Below, in pieces: positions 54,119-62,922 of a DNA stretch of 64,000 bases. The DNA is taken from positions 248,001-312,000 of the forward strand of contig NZ_JADNYK010000001.1 of the NCBI RefSeq assembly GCF_017810075.1, written 5' to 3'. Below the pieces are notes generated by a model. That model ran no database searches. It was given only the letters and a program-made list of their open reading frames with translations, and was not told where the DNA came from. The DNA is from Pseudozobellia sp. WGM2. GTDB taxonomy: Bacteria; Bacteroidota; Bacteroidia; Flavobacteriales; Flavobacteriaceae. The translations under genes were made by a program, and so were the position numbers. Position 1 is the stretch's first letter. Each line of letters starts with the position of its first letter.

Positions 54119-54628
54119 ATGAAACAGTCAGATTTTCTAAAAATTGTGACACCTTTTCAAGATAAACTTTTTCGAATGGCCAAACGACTATTGGTCTCTC
54201 GGGAAGAGGCTGAAGACGCGACTCAAGAGATTCTTTTGAAACTTTGGTCTAAAAGCAAGGCCATAAGTTCTTATAACAACGTCGAGGCCTTTGCAATGAC
54301 AATGACTAAAAATTTCTGTCTAGACCGACTGAAATCAAGGCAAGCAGGTAATTTGAAATTGGTACATAGTAATTATCGTGAAAACAACACATCGCTACAA
54401 AAGCAAGTGGAGGCCATAGACAGTGTAAACTGGGTGCAACGAATTATGGAAGAGTTGCCAGAGCAGCAGAAAATGGTATTACAACTTAGAGATATCGAAG
54501 AGTATGATTATGAAGAAATATCAGAAATGTTAGAAATGAAACCGACAGCTGTACGGGTCGCTCTATCGAGAGCACGAAAAACAGTAAGGGAAAAATTAAT
54601 GGAAAAACATAGCTATGGAATTGGATAG
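54119..54628 (+). CDS. ECF-type RNA polymerase sigma factor
   Basis: The ATG at 54119 gives 169 residues; a GTG at 54092 would add nine. Region 2 is seen as KRLLVSREEAEDATQEILLK and region 4 as EEYDYEEISEMLEMKPTAVR followed by VALSRARKTVREKL. The architecture is that of sigma-70 family ECF factors. The next gene overlaps by 14 nt and encodes a membrane protein of anti-sigma shape, and three DUF4252 genes follow. Confidence 0.92.
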   Translation: MKQSDFLKIVTPFQDKLFRMAKRLLVSREEAEDATQEILLKLWSKSKAISSYNNVEAFAMTMTKNFCLDRLKSRQAGNLKLVHSNYRENNTSLQKQVEAIDSVNWVQRIMEELPEQQKMVLQLRDIEEYDYEEISEMLEMKPTAVRVALSRARKTVREKLMEKHSYGIG

Positions 54629-55061
54629 GATTGAGCATTTATTGAAAAATTATCTAGAGGCTAAAACATCCGTTGCAGATGAGAAAATATTGAAAGCGTA
54701 TTTTTCACAAGATGATATAGCCCCTCATTTAGAAGCTTACAGACCCATGTTCAGATATTTTGCAGTCAGCAAAAAAGAACAGTATACCAAAGGGGTGTCG
54801 TTGGGCAAAAAGAAAAATGCTTCAAAACAAATGTATTCTTGGCTTTCGGTCGCTGCAATCGCTCTATTAATGGTCGGCGCCTACTTTGGTAAAAACTATC
54901 ATGAGCAGCAGCAGTTAGAAAAGCAAAAGGCAGAATATGCCTACCAAGAGACTAAAAAAGCGTTAGACCTCTTGGCCGAAAACTTCAGTAGAGGTACTGA
55001 GAAAGTGGCATATTTGAATGAGTTTGTCGAGGCAAAAGAAAAGATATATAACAAGAATTAA
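54615..55061 (+). CDS. Putative anti-sigma factor with one membrane segment
   Basis: This 148-residue protein has a cytosolic N-terminal half (LDRIEHLLKNYLEAKTSVAD, EKILKAYFSQ), a single membrane helix (about 77-93, WLSVAAIALLMVGAYFG) and a periplasmic helical tail. It lacks a zinc-binding HxxxCxxC motif. Overlap with the sigma-factor gene and the topology argue for anti-sigma function; no sequence family is recognised. Confidence 0.72.
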   Translation: MELDRIEHLLKNYLEAKTSVADEKILKAYFSQDDIAPHLEAYRPMFRYFAVSKKEQYTKGVSLGKKKNASKQMYSWLSVAAIALLMVGAYFGKNYHEQQQLEKQKAEYAYQETKKALDLLAENFSRGTEKVAYLNEFVEAKEKIYNKN

Positions 55062-55076
55062 ATCAAAACCCGAAAA

Positions 55077-55628
55077 ATGAAAAAGATAGTAACAATAATA
55101 GTGATGGCGATTATGCCAGTTGTGGCCATATCACAATCTTTATTCGATAAGTATGAAGATTTAGATAATGTGAGTGCCGTAGTGGTGAACAGAAGTATGT
55201 TCAATCTGCTTAGTAAAATCGATGTTGAGGTAGACGATCCCGAGGCTCAAGATTTTATGGATATTGCTAAAAGCCTAAATAATCTAAAGGTCTTTATTAC
55301 CGAAGACCGTAGCATTGCTTCCGACATGAAGATAGCTGTAGATAAGTATTTAAAATCTACAAAGTTAGAAGAGCTGATGCGAGTTAAAGATAAAGATACC
55401 AATGTAAAATTTTATATACGTAGTGGTAAAGACGATGACCATGTAAGTGAATTGTTAATGTTCGTAACAGGTATACAAAATGCAGATATTGACGTAAACG
55501 GAAGAAAGATAGAGACCGTTCTTCTTTCTTTAACAGGAGATATAGATTTGAACAAGATTGGTTCATTGACCAAAAAAATGAATCTGCCCGAAGAACTAAA
55601 TGAAGCTGGTAAGAAAGGTGGTCGTTAA
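55077..55628 (+). CDS. DUF4252 protein, first copy
   Basis: This 183-residue exported protein has a signal peptide (1-20, ending AISQ). The DUF4252 pattern is LFDKYEDLDNVSAVVVNRSM, KSLNNLKVFITEDRSIASDM and a C-terminal LSLTGDIDLNKIGSL. The family is confined largely to Bacteroidota and has no known function that I can name. It is closely similar to the next gene. Operon position behind sigma and anti-sigma genes suggests an envelope response. Confidence 0.85.
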   Translation: MKKIVTIIVMAIMPVVAISQSLFDKYEDLDNVSAVVVNRSMFNLLSKIDVEVDDPEAQDFMDIAKSLNNLKVFITEDRSIASDMKIAVDKYLKSTKLEELMRVKDKDTNVKFYIRSGKDDDHVSELLMFVTGIQNADIDVNGRKIETVLLSLTGDIDLNKIGSLTKKMNLPEELNEAGKKGGR

Positions 55629-55701
55629 GGTGGGTAATCCATTCAAATAAATCAAATTATTAATAAATTCAATATTCATCAATCAATTAAAATCAACAGT
55701 C

Positions 55702-56244
55702 ATGAAAAAACTTAATGTAGTATTAGCAATTCTTTTAATGCCCTTTCTAGGGTGGTCACAGTCTATTTTCGATAAATATGAAGATATGGACCATGTGGCA
55801 TCGATTACCGTGAACAAAAGCCTGATACGGCTAGCTGGCAATGTGGCGGCTTTTGACCGAGAAAACGAAGAAGCACAAGATTTTGCGGAGATTTCTAAAG
55901 GCTTGAATGGAGTAAAGGTTTTTATTACCGAAGATTTGGATGTATCACGAGATATGAAGAAATCGGTAGATAAGTATTTGAAATCGTCTTCTATGGAAGA
56001 GCTGATGCGTGTAAAAGACAAAGAAGCGAACGTAAGATTCTATATCAAGGAGGGTAGAGACCAAGATCATGTAAAAGAATTATTACTTTTTGTTTCCGAT
56101 ATTAATAATGACGAATTTGAAATCGGTAATAGAAAGTTTGAAAGTATTTTGGTTTCATTGACCGGTGATATCGACTTGAATAAAATAGCTGCACTTACCA
56201 ACGGTATGAACCTTCCTGAAGAGCTTAATAAAGCAGGTAGGTAA
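55702..56244 (+). CDS. DUF4252 protein, second copy
   Basis: This 180-residue exported protein has a signal peptide ending GWSQ. It shares with the previous copy FDKYEDMDHVASITVNKSLI, KVFITEDLDVSRDMKKSVDK, EELMRVKDKEANVRFYI and LVSLTGDIDLNKIAAL, so the two are recent tandem duplicates. Function unknown. Confidence 0.85.
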   Translation: MKKLNVVLAILLMPFLGWSQSIFDKYEDMDHVASITVNKSLIRLAGNVAAFDRENEEAQDFAEISKGLNGVKVFITEDLDVSRDMKKSVDKYLKSSSMEELMRVKDKEANVRFYIKEGRDQDHVKELLLFVSDINNDEFEIGNRKFESILVSLTGDIDLNKIAALTNGMNLPEELNKAGR

Positions 56245-56281
56245 ATAGTCGTTTCATCGAACAGCAACTAAATTCGAAACC

Positions 56282-56821
56282 ATGAAAACAATAAAATTAA
56301 TCTTTGGCATCTTCTGTATCGTAATCTTTGGGTCATGTTCATCTACCCAAAGTCTGCAGGAGTATTATGTAGACAATTCAGAGAATCCAAATTTTTTATC
56401 TATAGATTTACCTGTTAGTCTTTTAAATCTTGAAAAAGCGGAACTTACCGAAGAGCAAAATGATGCACTGGCCTCATTGAGAAAGTTGAATGTACTGGCC
56501 TTCAAAATTACAGACTCCAATCAAGCTGAGTTTCAGATGGAAAAAGGCAAAGTGAAATCAATTTTGAAGGGTAGCCAGTTCACCGAGCTAATGAAAATGA
56601 ATACTAGTTATGGTAAAGCTACCATTAAGTATTCTGGTGATGAAGAGTCTATAGACGAGGTAGTTATTTATGGAGATAATACCGAAAAGGGATTCTTACT
56701 TGTTCGTGTTTTGGGTAGCGGTATGAACCCAGCCAAAATGATGCAATTTTTGCAAGCTTTACAAAAATCAGAATACAGAGGGGAAGGTCTTGGCCAACTG
56801 GGTGAGATGCTCAAAGGGTAA
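56282..56821 (+). CDS. DUF4252 lipoprotein, third copy
   Basis: This 179-residue protein is a divergent family member with lipobox GSCSSTQ (Cys about 19) instead of a cleaved signal peptide. It keeps the order of family blocks (ALASLRKLNVLAFKIT, FTELMKMN, GFLLVRVLGSG) with low identity to the other two. A membrane-anchored partner of the two soluble copies is conceivable. Confidence 0.75.
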   Translation: MKTIKLIFGIFCIVIFGSCSSTQSLQEYYVDNSENPNFLSIDLPVSLLNLEKAELTEEQNDALASLRKLNVLAFKITDSNQAEFQMEKGKVKSILKGSQFTELMKMNTSYGKATIKYSGDEESIDEVVIYGDNTEKGFLLVRVLGSGMNPAKMMQFLQALQKSEYRGEGLGQLGEMLKG

Positions 56822-56842
56822 CGAATTGCTTTAAATAAGAAT

Positions 56843-56885
56843 AAAATCCTGCATCAGAGGTTTTCTCGATGCAGGATTTTATCTG
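56843..56885 (+). terminator. Terminator of the sigma/DUF4252 operon
   Basis: AAAATCCTGCATC (56843-56855) and GATGCAGGATTTT (56868-56880) form a 13-bp stem with a 12-nt loop, ending in a T-run. It lies 21 nt after the third DUF4252 stop. Confidence 0.85.
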
Positions 56886-57022
56886 TTTAGAGTATAATGT
56901 GCTAAAGATTACACCTTTTTGATGTCATGAACTAAATGTTTCATTCATAACAAAAAGATTACATGGGCTTTATCGATGTTTTTTTTAACTTAGAAGCTTA
57001 ACACTAACTAAATTATTTAATT

Positions 57023-57838
57023 ATGGAACAAGCTGAAATTTGGATGAATAAAGGAATCGATTTTGCAGTTGAGTATGGGCCTAAAATCGTAGGTGCCATC
57101 TTGATTTTTATTATCGGTTCATGGATTATTAAAAACCTGCTGAAAGGCGTCCGAAAAATGATGGCAAAGGGTACCTACGATGATTCTTTACAACGTTTTT
57201 TGGTAAACATGCTTTCTTGGGCGTTAAAGGCATTATTGGTAATAATAGTTATTTCGACCCTAGGTGTTGATGTAACTACATTTGCCGCAATTATAGCTGC
57301 AGCAGGTTTAGCGGTAGGTCTAGCTTTACAGGGATCGCTATCCAATTTTGCAGGTGGGGTCCTGATTATGATTTTTAAACCTTATAAGATCGGTGATTTG
57401 ATAGAAGCCCAAGGTGTCTTAGGTGGAGTAAAGGAAATTGAAATATTCACGACAAAATTAATAACTCCCCAAAATAAATTGGCCATAGTGCCTAACGGTG
57501 CGATGGCGAACGGTAACATAATTAATTATACTGCCGAAGGTAAGATGAGGGTAGATACGACCGTAGGGGTTGGCTATGATGAAGATATTAAAAAAACCAA
57601 AGATGTACTTCTCGAAGTGCTTACCTCTAACCCAAAAGTGTTGCAGGATCCTGCACCTTCGGTTAATGTTTCCGAATTGGGTGATAGTTCTGTTAACTTT
57701 GCCGTACGACCTTATTGCAAGCCAGAAGATTACTGGGATGTTTATTTCGGTACTATCGAAGGGTGTAAGTTGGCCTTGGATAAAGCGGGTATTGAAATTC
57801 CTTATCCACATCAAGTAGAAATACAGAAAAAAGGGTAA
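57023..57838 (+). CDS. Small-conductance mechanosensitive channel, MscS family (first)
   Basis: This 271-residue protein has the MscS build: three N-terminal membrane helices, with the pore helix AAAGLAVGLALQGSLSNFAG (Gly/Ala packed) followed by GGVLIMIFKPYKIGDLIEAQ and a cytosolic vestibule ending HPHQVEI-like PYPHQVEIQ. It releases solutes on osmotic downshock. A second, divergent MscS gene converges on it across a shared terminator. Confidence 0.93.
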   Translation: MEQAEIWMNKGIDFAVEYGPKIVGAILIFIIGSWIIKNLLKGVRKMMAKGTYDDSLQRFLVNMLSWALKALLVIIVISTLGVDVTTFAAIIAAAGLAVGLALQGSLSNFAGGVLIMIFKPYKIGDLIEAQGVLGGVKEIEIFTTKLITPQNKLAIVPNGAMANGNIINYTAEGKMRVDTTVGVGYDEDIKKTKDVLLEVLTSNPKVLQDPAPSVNVSELGDSSVNFAVRPYCKPEDYWDVYFGTIEGCKLALDKAGIEIPYPHQVEIQKKG

Positions 57839-57855
57839 TAGTTTTAAGAGAAAAT

Positions 57856-57887
57856 AAAAAAAGCTTCCAGTCCGGAAGCTTTTTTTA
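57856..57887. terminator. Bidirectional terminator between two mscS-like genes
   Basis: AGCTTCC and GGAAGCT form a stem around AGTCC, flanked by an A-run on one side and seven T residues on the other. It serves both convergent channel genes. Confidence 0.85.
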
Positions 57888-57902
57888 TAAAAGTGATATA
57901 CC

Positions 57903-58805
57903 TTATTGTTCTTTAGAAACAGCATCTTGAGAATGTACGGTTAAATTGTTTTTACCAAAATCCAATGTTCTAATTGGGAACGGAATGTTAATATCACGCT
58001 CATCGAAGTGAGATTTAATGAGTTTGACTGCTTTATGCCTAGCGGCATGCTCATTTTTGAAACTTTTGACATCAGTCCAAAAACGTACCATAAAATTAAT
58101 TGAACTATCACCAAATTCAGTATAAAAGAATTCGACGGATTCACCATCATTTTGCTTGAAATTCTCACTTATGACTTTCACCGTAAGATCTTCAACTTCT
58201 TGAAGATTACTTTCATACCCGACCCCACAATTTACAAAAACACGACCTCTATCGGTCAATGAATAATTTGTGAACGGCCCATCTACAAATTTTGAGTTAG
58301 GTATTACAGTTATGTTATTTTGAGGGGTTCGAATAACTATGTTTCGAAGTGTAATTTCTTCTACAACTCCCGATGCGTCGCCGTTCTTAATAAAATCGTG
58401 AATTTTGATATTGGGCATAAAAGAGAGCAAAAACCCCCCAACTGTATTGCTCAGGGTGCCCTGTAAAGCCAAGCCTATAGCCAGACCGAGAACTCCGGCA
58501 CCGGCCAGAATACTGGTAAGTAATTTATTTAAATCGAGAACACTTAGTGCAAAAAAGAAACCTATGAGAAGAACGACTACAAAAACGGTCTTAGCAATAA
58601 TCTGTTGTATCGATACTTGTGCTATTTTTTTTAACAAAGTATTTCTGAAAAGATTGCGTAAGCCACGGGCGATAAAATAGAATAAGACCATAATTAATAT
58701 GGCCAAAACGAGATTGGGTAATTTTAAGATAATGGCATCAAGCCATCCGTCCATTTTTTCCCAAAGTTTTCCTATTGCATCTTGTACCGAAAATTTATCC
58801 TCCAT
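57903..58805 (-). CDS. Small-conductance mechanosensitive channel, MscS family (second)
   Basis: I use the ATG at 58805 (MEDKFSVQDA), giving 300 residues, since the longer frame begins with TTG. Three membrane helices (about 25-115) include the pore motif VLGLAIGLALQGTLSNTVGG, followed by the vestibule (TLRNIVIRTPQNNITVIPNS). It is well diverged from the neighbouring channel, for instance INIPFPIRTLDFG at the end, so it is not a recent duplicate. Confidence 0.92.
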   Translation of the reverse strand: MEDKFSVQDAIGKLWEKMDGWLDAIILKLPNLVLAILIMVLFYFIARGLRNLFRNTLLKKIAQVSIQQIIAKTVFVVVLLIGFFFALSVLDLNKLLTSILAGAGVLGLAIGLALQGTLSNTVGGFLLSFMPNIKIHDFIKNGDASGVVEEITLRNIVIRTPQNNITVIPNSKFVDGPFTNYSLTDRGRVFVNCGVGYESNLQEVEDLTVKVISENFKQNDGESVEFFYTEFGDSSINFMVRFWTDVKSFKNEHAARHKAVKLIKSHFDERDINIPFPIRTLDFGKNNLTVHSQDAVSKEQ

Positions 58806-58923
58806 TTTGATTGGTTTTAGTTGTTCAAGAAGTTTCTTCAACTAGAAACGTAAATTTATACGAATGGGGCAAACTTAGAGGATGTATACCGAACCTTTTT
58901 GTGCTATTCAAAAAATCCTTGAC

Positions 58924-60267
58924 TTATACGCCCGTATAATTGCTTGGGGTAATCGCCTTCAATTCTGTCTTGATAGAATCTGAGACATCGAGGGTTTCGA
59001 TAAAATTGGCAATCGATGTTTGATTAATGGCCTCATTGGTTCTCGTCAAACCTTTAAGCGCTTCGTATGGGTTAGGGTACCCTTCTCGGCGTAAGATGGT
59101 TTGAATAGCTTCGGCTACAACGGCCCAATTATTTTCTAAATCTTGTTCGAATTTCACTTTGTTCAAAAGAAGCTTGTTCAGGCCCTTAAGGGTTGACTGA
59201 AAAGCGATTGCCGTGTGAGCAAAGGGTACACCAACATTTCTTAGAACCGTGCTATCGGTAAGGTCTCTTTGAAGACGTGAAACGGGAAGCTTTGCAGAAA
59301 GGTGTTCGAAGACCGCATTCGCTATACCCAGATTACCTTCAGAATTTTCAAAATCGATAGGGTTTACCTTATGGGGCATCGCAGATGAACCAACTTCACC
59401 TTTTTTAATTTTCTGTTTGAAATAATCCATAGAAACATAGGTCCAGAAATCGCGGTCAAGATCTAAGATAATGGTGTTGATTCTTTTTAACGTATCGAAA
59501 AGCGCAGCCATATGATCATAATGCTCTATCTGTGTGGTTGGAAAGGAATGGTGCAATCCTAATTTCTCTTGAACGAATTTCTGTCCGAACGCTTTCCAAT
59601 CAGTATTTGGGTAGGCAACTCTATGTGCGTTATAGTTTCCCGTGGCTCCACCAAATTTTGCGGCACTAGGTATATCGTTCAATAGATTGAACTGTTCTTT
59701 CAGTCGTGCTACGAACACATCAATCTCTTTACCCAACCGAGTTGGCGATGCGGGCTGGCCATGGGTTCGCGCTAGCATAGGTATTTCGGCCCATTCTGAA
59801 GCTAATTCCTTTAATTTTTCAAGCAATTCAAGATAACCAGGAACATATACTTCGTTCATGGCCTCTTTAATTGATAAGGGTATGGCGGTATTATTGATGT
59901 CTTGTGAGGTAAGACCGAAATGAATAAATTCTTTGTAATCTGAGATTCCTAATTTATCAAATGCCTTTTTAATAAAATACTCAACGGCCTTAACGTCATG
60001 ATTGGTTACGTTCTCTATTTCTTTAATTTCTTGAGCGTCTTTGGTATCAAAATTCTTGTAAATTTCTCTAAGTGCACTAAACTTTGACTGGTCGAAATCA
60101 GTTAACTGGGGCAAGGGTATTTCGCATAGGGCGATGAAATATTCTATTTCGACAAGAACCCTGTATTTAATTAGTGCCTCTTCAGAAAAATAGGAAGCCA
60201 GAGATTCAGTTTTAGTTCGGTAACGACCATCTATTGGAGAAATGGCATTTAATGCGTTTAGTGACAT
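58924..60267 (-). CDS. purB: Adenylosuccinate lyase
   Basis: The 447-residue enzyme has the family signature GSSAMPHKVNPIDFEN, the HxD-type ARTHGQPASPTRLGKE and the start NAISPIDGRYRTKTESL typical of the longer PurB group. It acts in purine synthesis at two steps. An uncharacterised helical protein gene lies 85 nt upstream in the same direction. Confidence 0.96.
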   Translation of the reverse strand: MSLNALNAISPIDGRYRTKTESLASYFSEEALIKYRVLVEIEYFIALCEIPLPQLTDFDQSKFSALREIYKNFDTKDAQEIKEIENVTNHDVKAVEYFIKKAFDKLGISDYKEFIHFGLTSQDINNTAIPLSIKEAMNEVYVPGYLELLEKLKELASEWAEIPMLARTHGQPASPTRLGKEIDVFVARLKEQFNLLNDIPSAAKFGGATGNYNAHRVAYPNTDWKAFGQKFVQEKLGLHHSFPTTQIEHYDHMAALFDTLKRINTIILDLDRDFWTYVSMDYFKQKIKKGEVGSSAMPHKVNPIDFENSEGNLGIANAVFEHLSAKLPVSRLQRDLTDSTVLRNVGVPFAHTAIAFQSTLKGLNKLLLNKVKFEQDLENNWAVVAEAIQTILRREGYPNPYEALKGLTRTNEAINQTSIANFIETLDVSDSIKTELKAITPSNYTGV

Positions 60268-60352
60268 ACGATCGGTATGGTTTAAATTTTGAAAAAAGCA
60301 AAGATACCATAAGATGTGGATTTAGAAGATGATCAATGCCCTAAAAAATGGT

Positions 60353-60913
60353 TTATTTAAGCTTCGCAAGCGTATGCCGAGCTCTAGCTTTATATGCAGC
60401 GCTACCATTGTGATAATTTTGTTCTATAATTACTTTAAGTTCTGAATGGATCCAATCGAATTTTCGACCCAATAGTAATAAACTTGTCATTGAATAGGCT
60501 TTTGCGGCCACTTTGTGCTCACCTATTAACCAGTCGAAACAGGTAGTGGCTATGAGTTCTAGATGATGGTCGGTTAGATTTTTTTGAATTTCGCTCCTAG
60601 GTTGGGCAAAATACGCCTTAACGAGAAACTCACAAATTTTGGCCATTGGCCTTACGGCAGAATCAAGATGTACCCTACCAATATTTTTTGTGAAGAAATC
60701 TAAGTGCGGAATGATATAGTTCAAATTTTCTTTTGCCGTAAATTCTAACACCCAACTTGCCCGATTTGAAATCGGATTATCTACGTTGAAAGCAATTTCC
60801 ATTAGCGGCCTGACCAATCGTAAATTATTCAAAACCAAAGAGGACATCTCGGCACGTTTCTCTCGTGAATGGTTTACGTAATCTAACGATTGATAAAGTT
60901 CTTCTTTGGTCAC
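60353..60913 (-). CDS. Helical (HEAT-like) protein upstream of purB
   Basis: This 186-residue cytosolic protein starts with GTG and is made of helix pairs (SNRASWVLEFTAKENLNYII, AAKAYSMTSLLLLGRKFDWI) like HEAT/ARM repeats. No catalytic motif is seen. In related genomes it sits beside purB and has sometimes inherited that name; the sequence does not support lyase activity. Role unknown. Confidence 0.65.
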   Translation of the reverse strand: MTKEELYQSLDYVNHSREKRAEMSSLVLNNLRLVRPLMEIAFNVDNPISNRASWVLEFTAKENLNYIIPHLDFFTKNIGRVHLDSAVRPMAKICEFLVKAYFAQPRSEIQKNLTDHHLELIATTCFDWLIGEHKVAAKAYSMTSLLLLGRKFDWIHSELKVIIEQNYHNGSAAYKARARHTLAKLK

Positions 60914-60933
60914 AATTTCAGATGTTTTTTATT

Positions 60934-61632
60934 TTAGCCCAATTTTAATAGCTCATGTATAAGTTCGGGTACGCCTTCTGCCGCTTTTTTTGGTATAATT
61001 TTCAGGTTGTCGAAATCATTCTCAGAAATACTAGGTTTAGGGTCTATAAAGTAAATAGGTGTACCTGGGGTGGCATAATTTACCAATCCCGCAGCGGGAT
61101 ATACCTGCATAGAGGTACCTATAATAATCAAGATATCGGAATCAGCAGTAATATGAACTGCTTTCTCCAACATCGGAACCTCTTCACCAAACCAAACGAT
61201 ATGAGGGCGCAACTGATGACCTTTCGAACAGAGATTGCCCAAGCTGAGGTCTTCTGCCCAGTCTAAAACACACGACTCATCACCGGTACTTCTCACTTTT
61301 AAAAGCTCACCGTGAAGATGAACGACGTTGGAACTTCCACCACGTTCGTGTAAATCGTCAACATTTTGGGTAATAATCGTAACATCGAACCCATTTTCTA
61401 AATCAGCTAATGCCATATGGGCTTTATTTGGTTGTACTTGGGGCAATTGTCGTCGTCTCTCATTATAAAAATTGAGAACTAATTCGGGGTTCTTATGAAA
61501 ACCTTGGGGTGAAGCTACTTCCATAACATCATGGCCCTCCCAAAGTCCATCGGCATCTCTAAAGGTGTTGATCCCACTTTCGGCACTGACTCCAGCGCCA
61601 GTTAGTACAGTAATTTTTTTCTTCATTACCAT
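60934..61632 (-). CDS. cobB: NAD-dependent protein deacylase, CobB-type sirtuin
   Basis: This 232-residue sirtuin (ATG at 61632 or 61626) has GAGVSAESGINTFRDADGLW for NAD binding, TQNVDDLHERGG, catalytic His in VVHLHGEL and GTSMQVYPAAGLV. The Y-x-x-R of FYNERRRQL marks the CobB/SIRT5 group that removes succinyl as well as acetyl groups. The usual zinc site is degenerate: only two cysteines (ESC and NLC) remain in the region that normally carries four. Confidence 0.92.
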   Translation of the reverse strand: MVMKKKITVLTGAGVSAESGINTFRDADGLWEGHDVMEVASPQGFHKNPELVLNFYNERRRQLPQVQPNKAHMALADLENGFDVTIITQNVDDLHERGGSSNVVHLHGELLKVRSTGDESCVLDWAEDLSLGNLCSKGHQLRPHIVWFGEEVPMLEKAVHITADSDILIIIGTSMQVYPAAGLVNYATPGTPIYFIDPKPSISENDFDNLKIIPKKAAEGVPELIHELLKLG

Positions 61633-61661
61633 AAAAATAGAGTTTTTATTAATTTAGATTT

Positions 61662-62309
61662 ATGAACGATGGCCTACTTCTTGAATATTTAGAGGGATTT
61701 ATTACCAAAAAACGTAAAAATAGATTTATTGAAATTTTAGAAGAACGCACAAATTTTCTGACCGTTGCCATAGAAGATGTGTATCAATTGCACAACACAA
61801 GTGCCGTTATTCGTAGTTGTGATGTTTTCGGTATACAAGAAGTGCATGTTATAGAAAATCGTTTTGGTAAGCGCTTAGATAAGAATATTGCAATGGGTGC
61901 ACAGCAGTGGGTAGATGTACACAGATATGAAACAACGACCCAGTGTATTGATACTTTAAAAGCAAACGGATATAAGGTAATTGCGACCTCACCCCATAAC
62001 GAGTCATGTTTATTAGATGATTTTAAGATTACAGGCAAAACGGCATTTCTTTTCGGAACCGAGCGTGAGGGTTTAAGCGAAGAAGCTTTTGCACAATGTG
62101 ATGGTTCGTTAAAAATACCCATGTTGGGTTTTACCGAAAGTTTAAATATATCGGTATCGGCGGCCATAATTTTACAACACCTTGCCAACGAATTAAGAAA
62201 AACCGATTTTAAATGGCAGCTTACGGAATCTGAAAAATTGGATAAGCGACTTGACTGGACAAAAAAATCAATTAAGAGCATAGACGAGATTCTTCAAAGA
62301 TTTAGATAG
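61662..62309 (+). CDS. trmH: tRNA/rRNA 2'-O-methyltransferase, SpoU family (TrmH-like)
   Basis: The 215-residue protein has the three SPOUT motifs: LHNTSAVIRSCDVFG (motif 1, Asn and Arg), LFGTEREGLSEEA (motif 2) and IPMLGFTESLNISVSAAI (motif 3). Length and the ALHNxSAxxR-like start resemble TrmH, which methylates G18 of tRNA. rRNA specificity cannot be excluded. Confidence 0.9.
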   Translation: MNDGLLLEYLEGFITKKRKNRFIEILEERTNFLTVAIEDVYQLHNTSAVIRSCDVFGIQEVHVIENRFGKRLDKNIAMGAQQWVDVHRYETTTQCIDTLKANGYKVIATSPHNESCLLDDFKITGKTAFLFGTEREGLSEEAFAQCDGSLKIPMLGFTESLNISVSAAIILQHLANELRKTDFKWQLTESEKLDKRLDWTKKSIKSIDEILQRFR

Positions 62310-62391
62310 ATTGCTATTTAAGTATGGGCTAAATTTCAATAAGCGATTCTAATTTTTTTGTACATTTAAAATCCAACCAATTGAAAAACAA

Positions 62392-62919
62392 ATGTATATC
62401 GCACTCTACATCATTGTAGGGCTCATTGCCCTAGTTATATTTCTTGCACTTATTGCTCCAAAAACGTATAAGGTTTCGAGGTCTATTGAAATATCGAGGT
62501 CTAAACCCGAAGTGTTCAATTATCTTAAATCTTTGAAGAATATGGATGATTGGTCTCCATGGGCCAAGAAAGACCCGAATATGGATAAGAAGTTCACTGG
62601 AGTTGATGGAGAAGTCGGATCGGTAAGTTATTGGAACGGAAACAAAGATGTCGGCGAAGGCGAGCAAGAAATAACGAGAATAGTTGAAAATGAACGTATT
62701 GAATCTGAACTTCGTTTTTTGAAACCTTGGAAATCTACTTCTGATTGTTTTCTGCAAATAGACGAGGTTCAAGCCGACAAATCAAAAGTGACTTGGGGTT
62801 TCACGGGCGATCATAAATTTCCTATGACTATAATGATGCTGTTTATGAGTATGGATAAGGCCGTCGGAAAAGATTTTGAACTGGGGTTGGCCAATTTAAA
62901 ATTGAACCTTGAAAAGTGA
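62392..62919 (+). CDS. SRPBCC-family protein with membrane anchor
   Basis: This 175-residue protein has an N-terminal membrane segment (about 2-22) and a START-like polyketide-cyclase fold: ISRSKPEVFNYLKSLKNMDD, WSPWAKKDPNMD, VTWGFTGDHKFP. Such domains bind hydrophobic ligands. No ligand is suggested by context. It ends 3 nt before the stop of the convergent amylase gene. Confidence 0.8.
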   Translation: MYIALYIIVGLIALVIFLALIAPKTYKVSRSIEISRSKPEVFNYLKSLKNMDDWSPWAKKDPNMDKKFTGVDGEVGSVSYWNGNKDVGEGEQEITRIVENERIESELRFLKPWKSTSDCFLQIDEVQADKSKVTWGFTGDHKFPMTIMMLFMSMDKAVGKDFELGLANLKLNLEK

Positions 62920-62922
62920 CTT

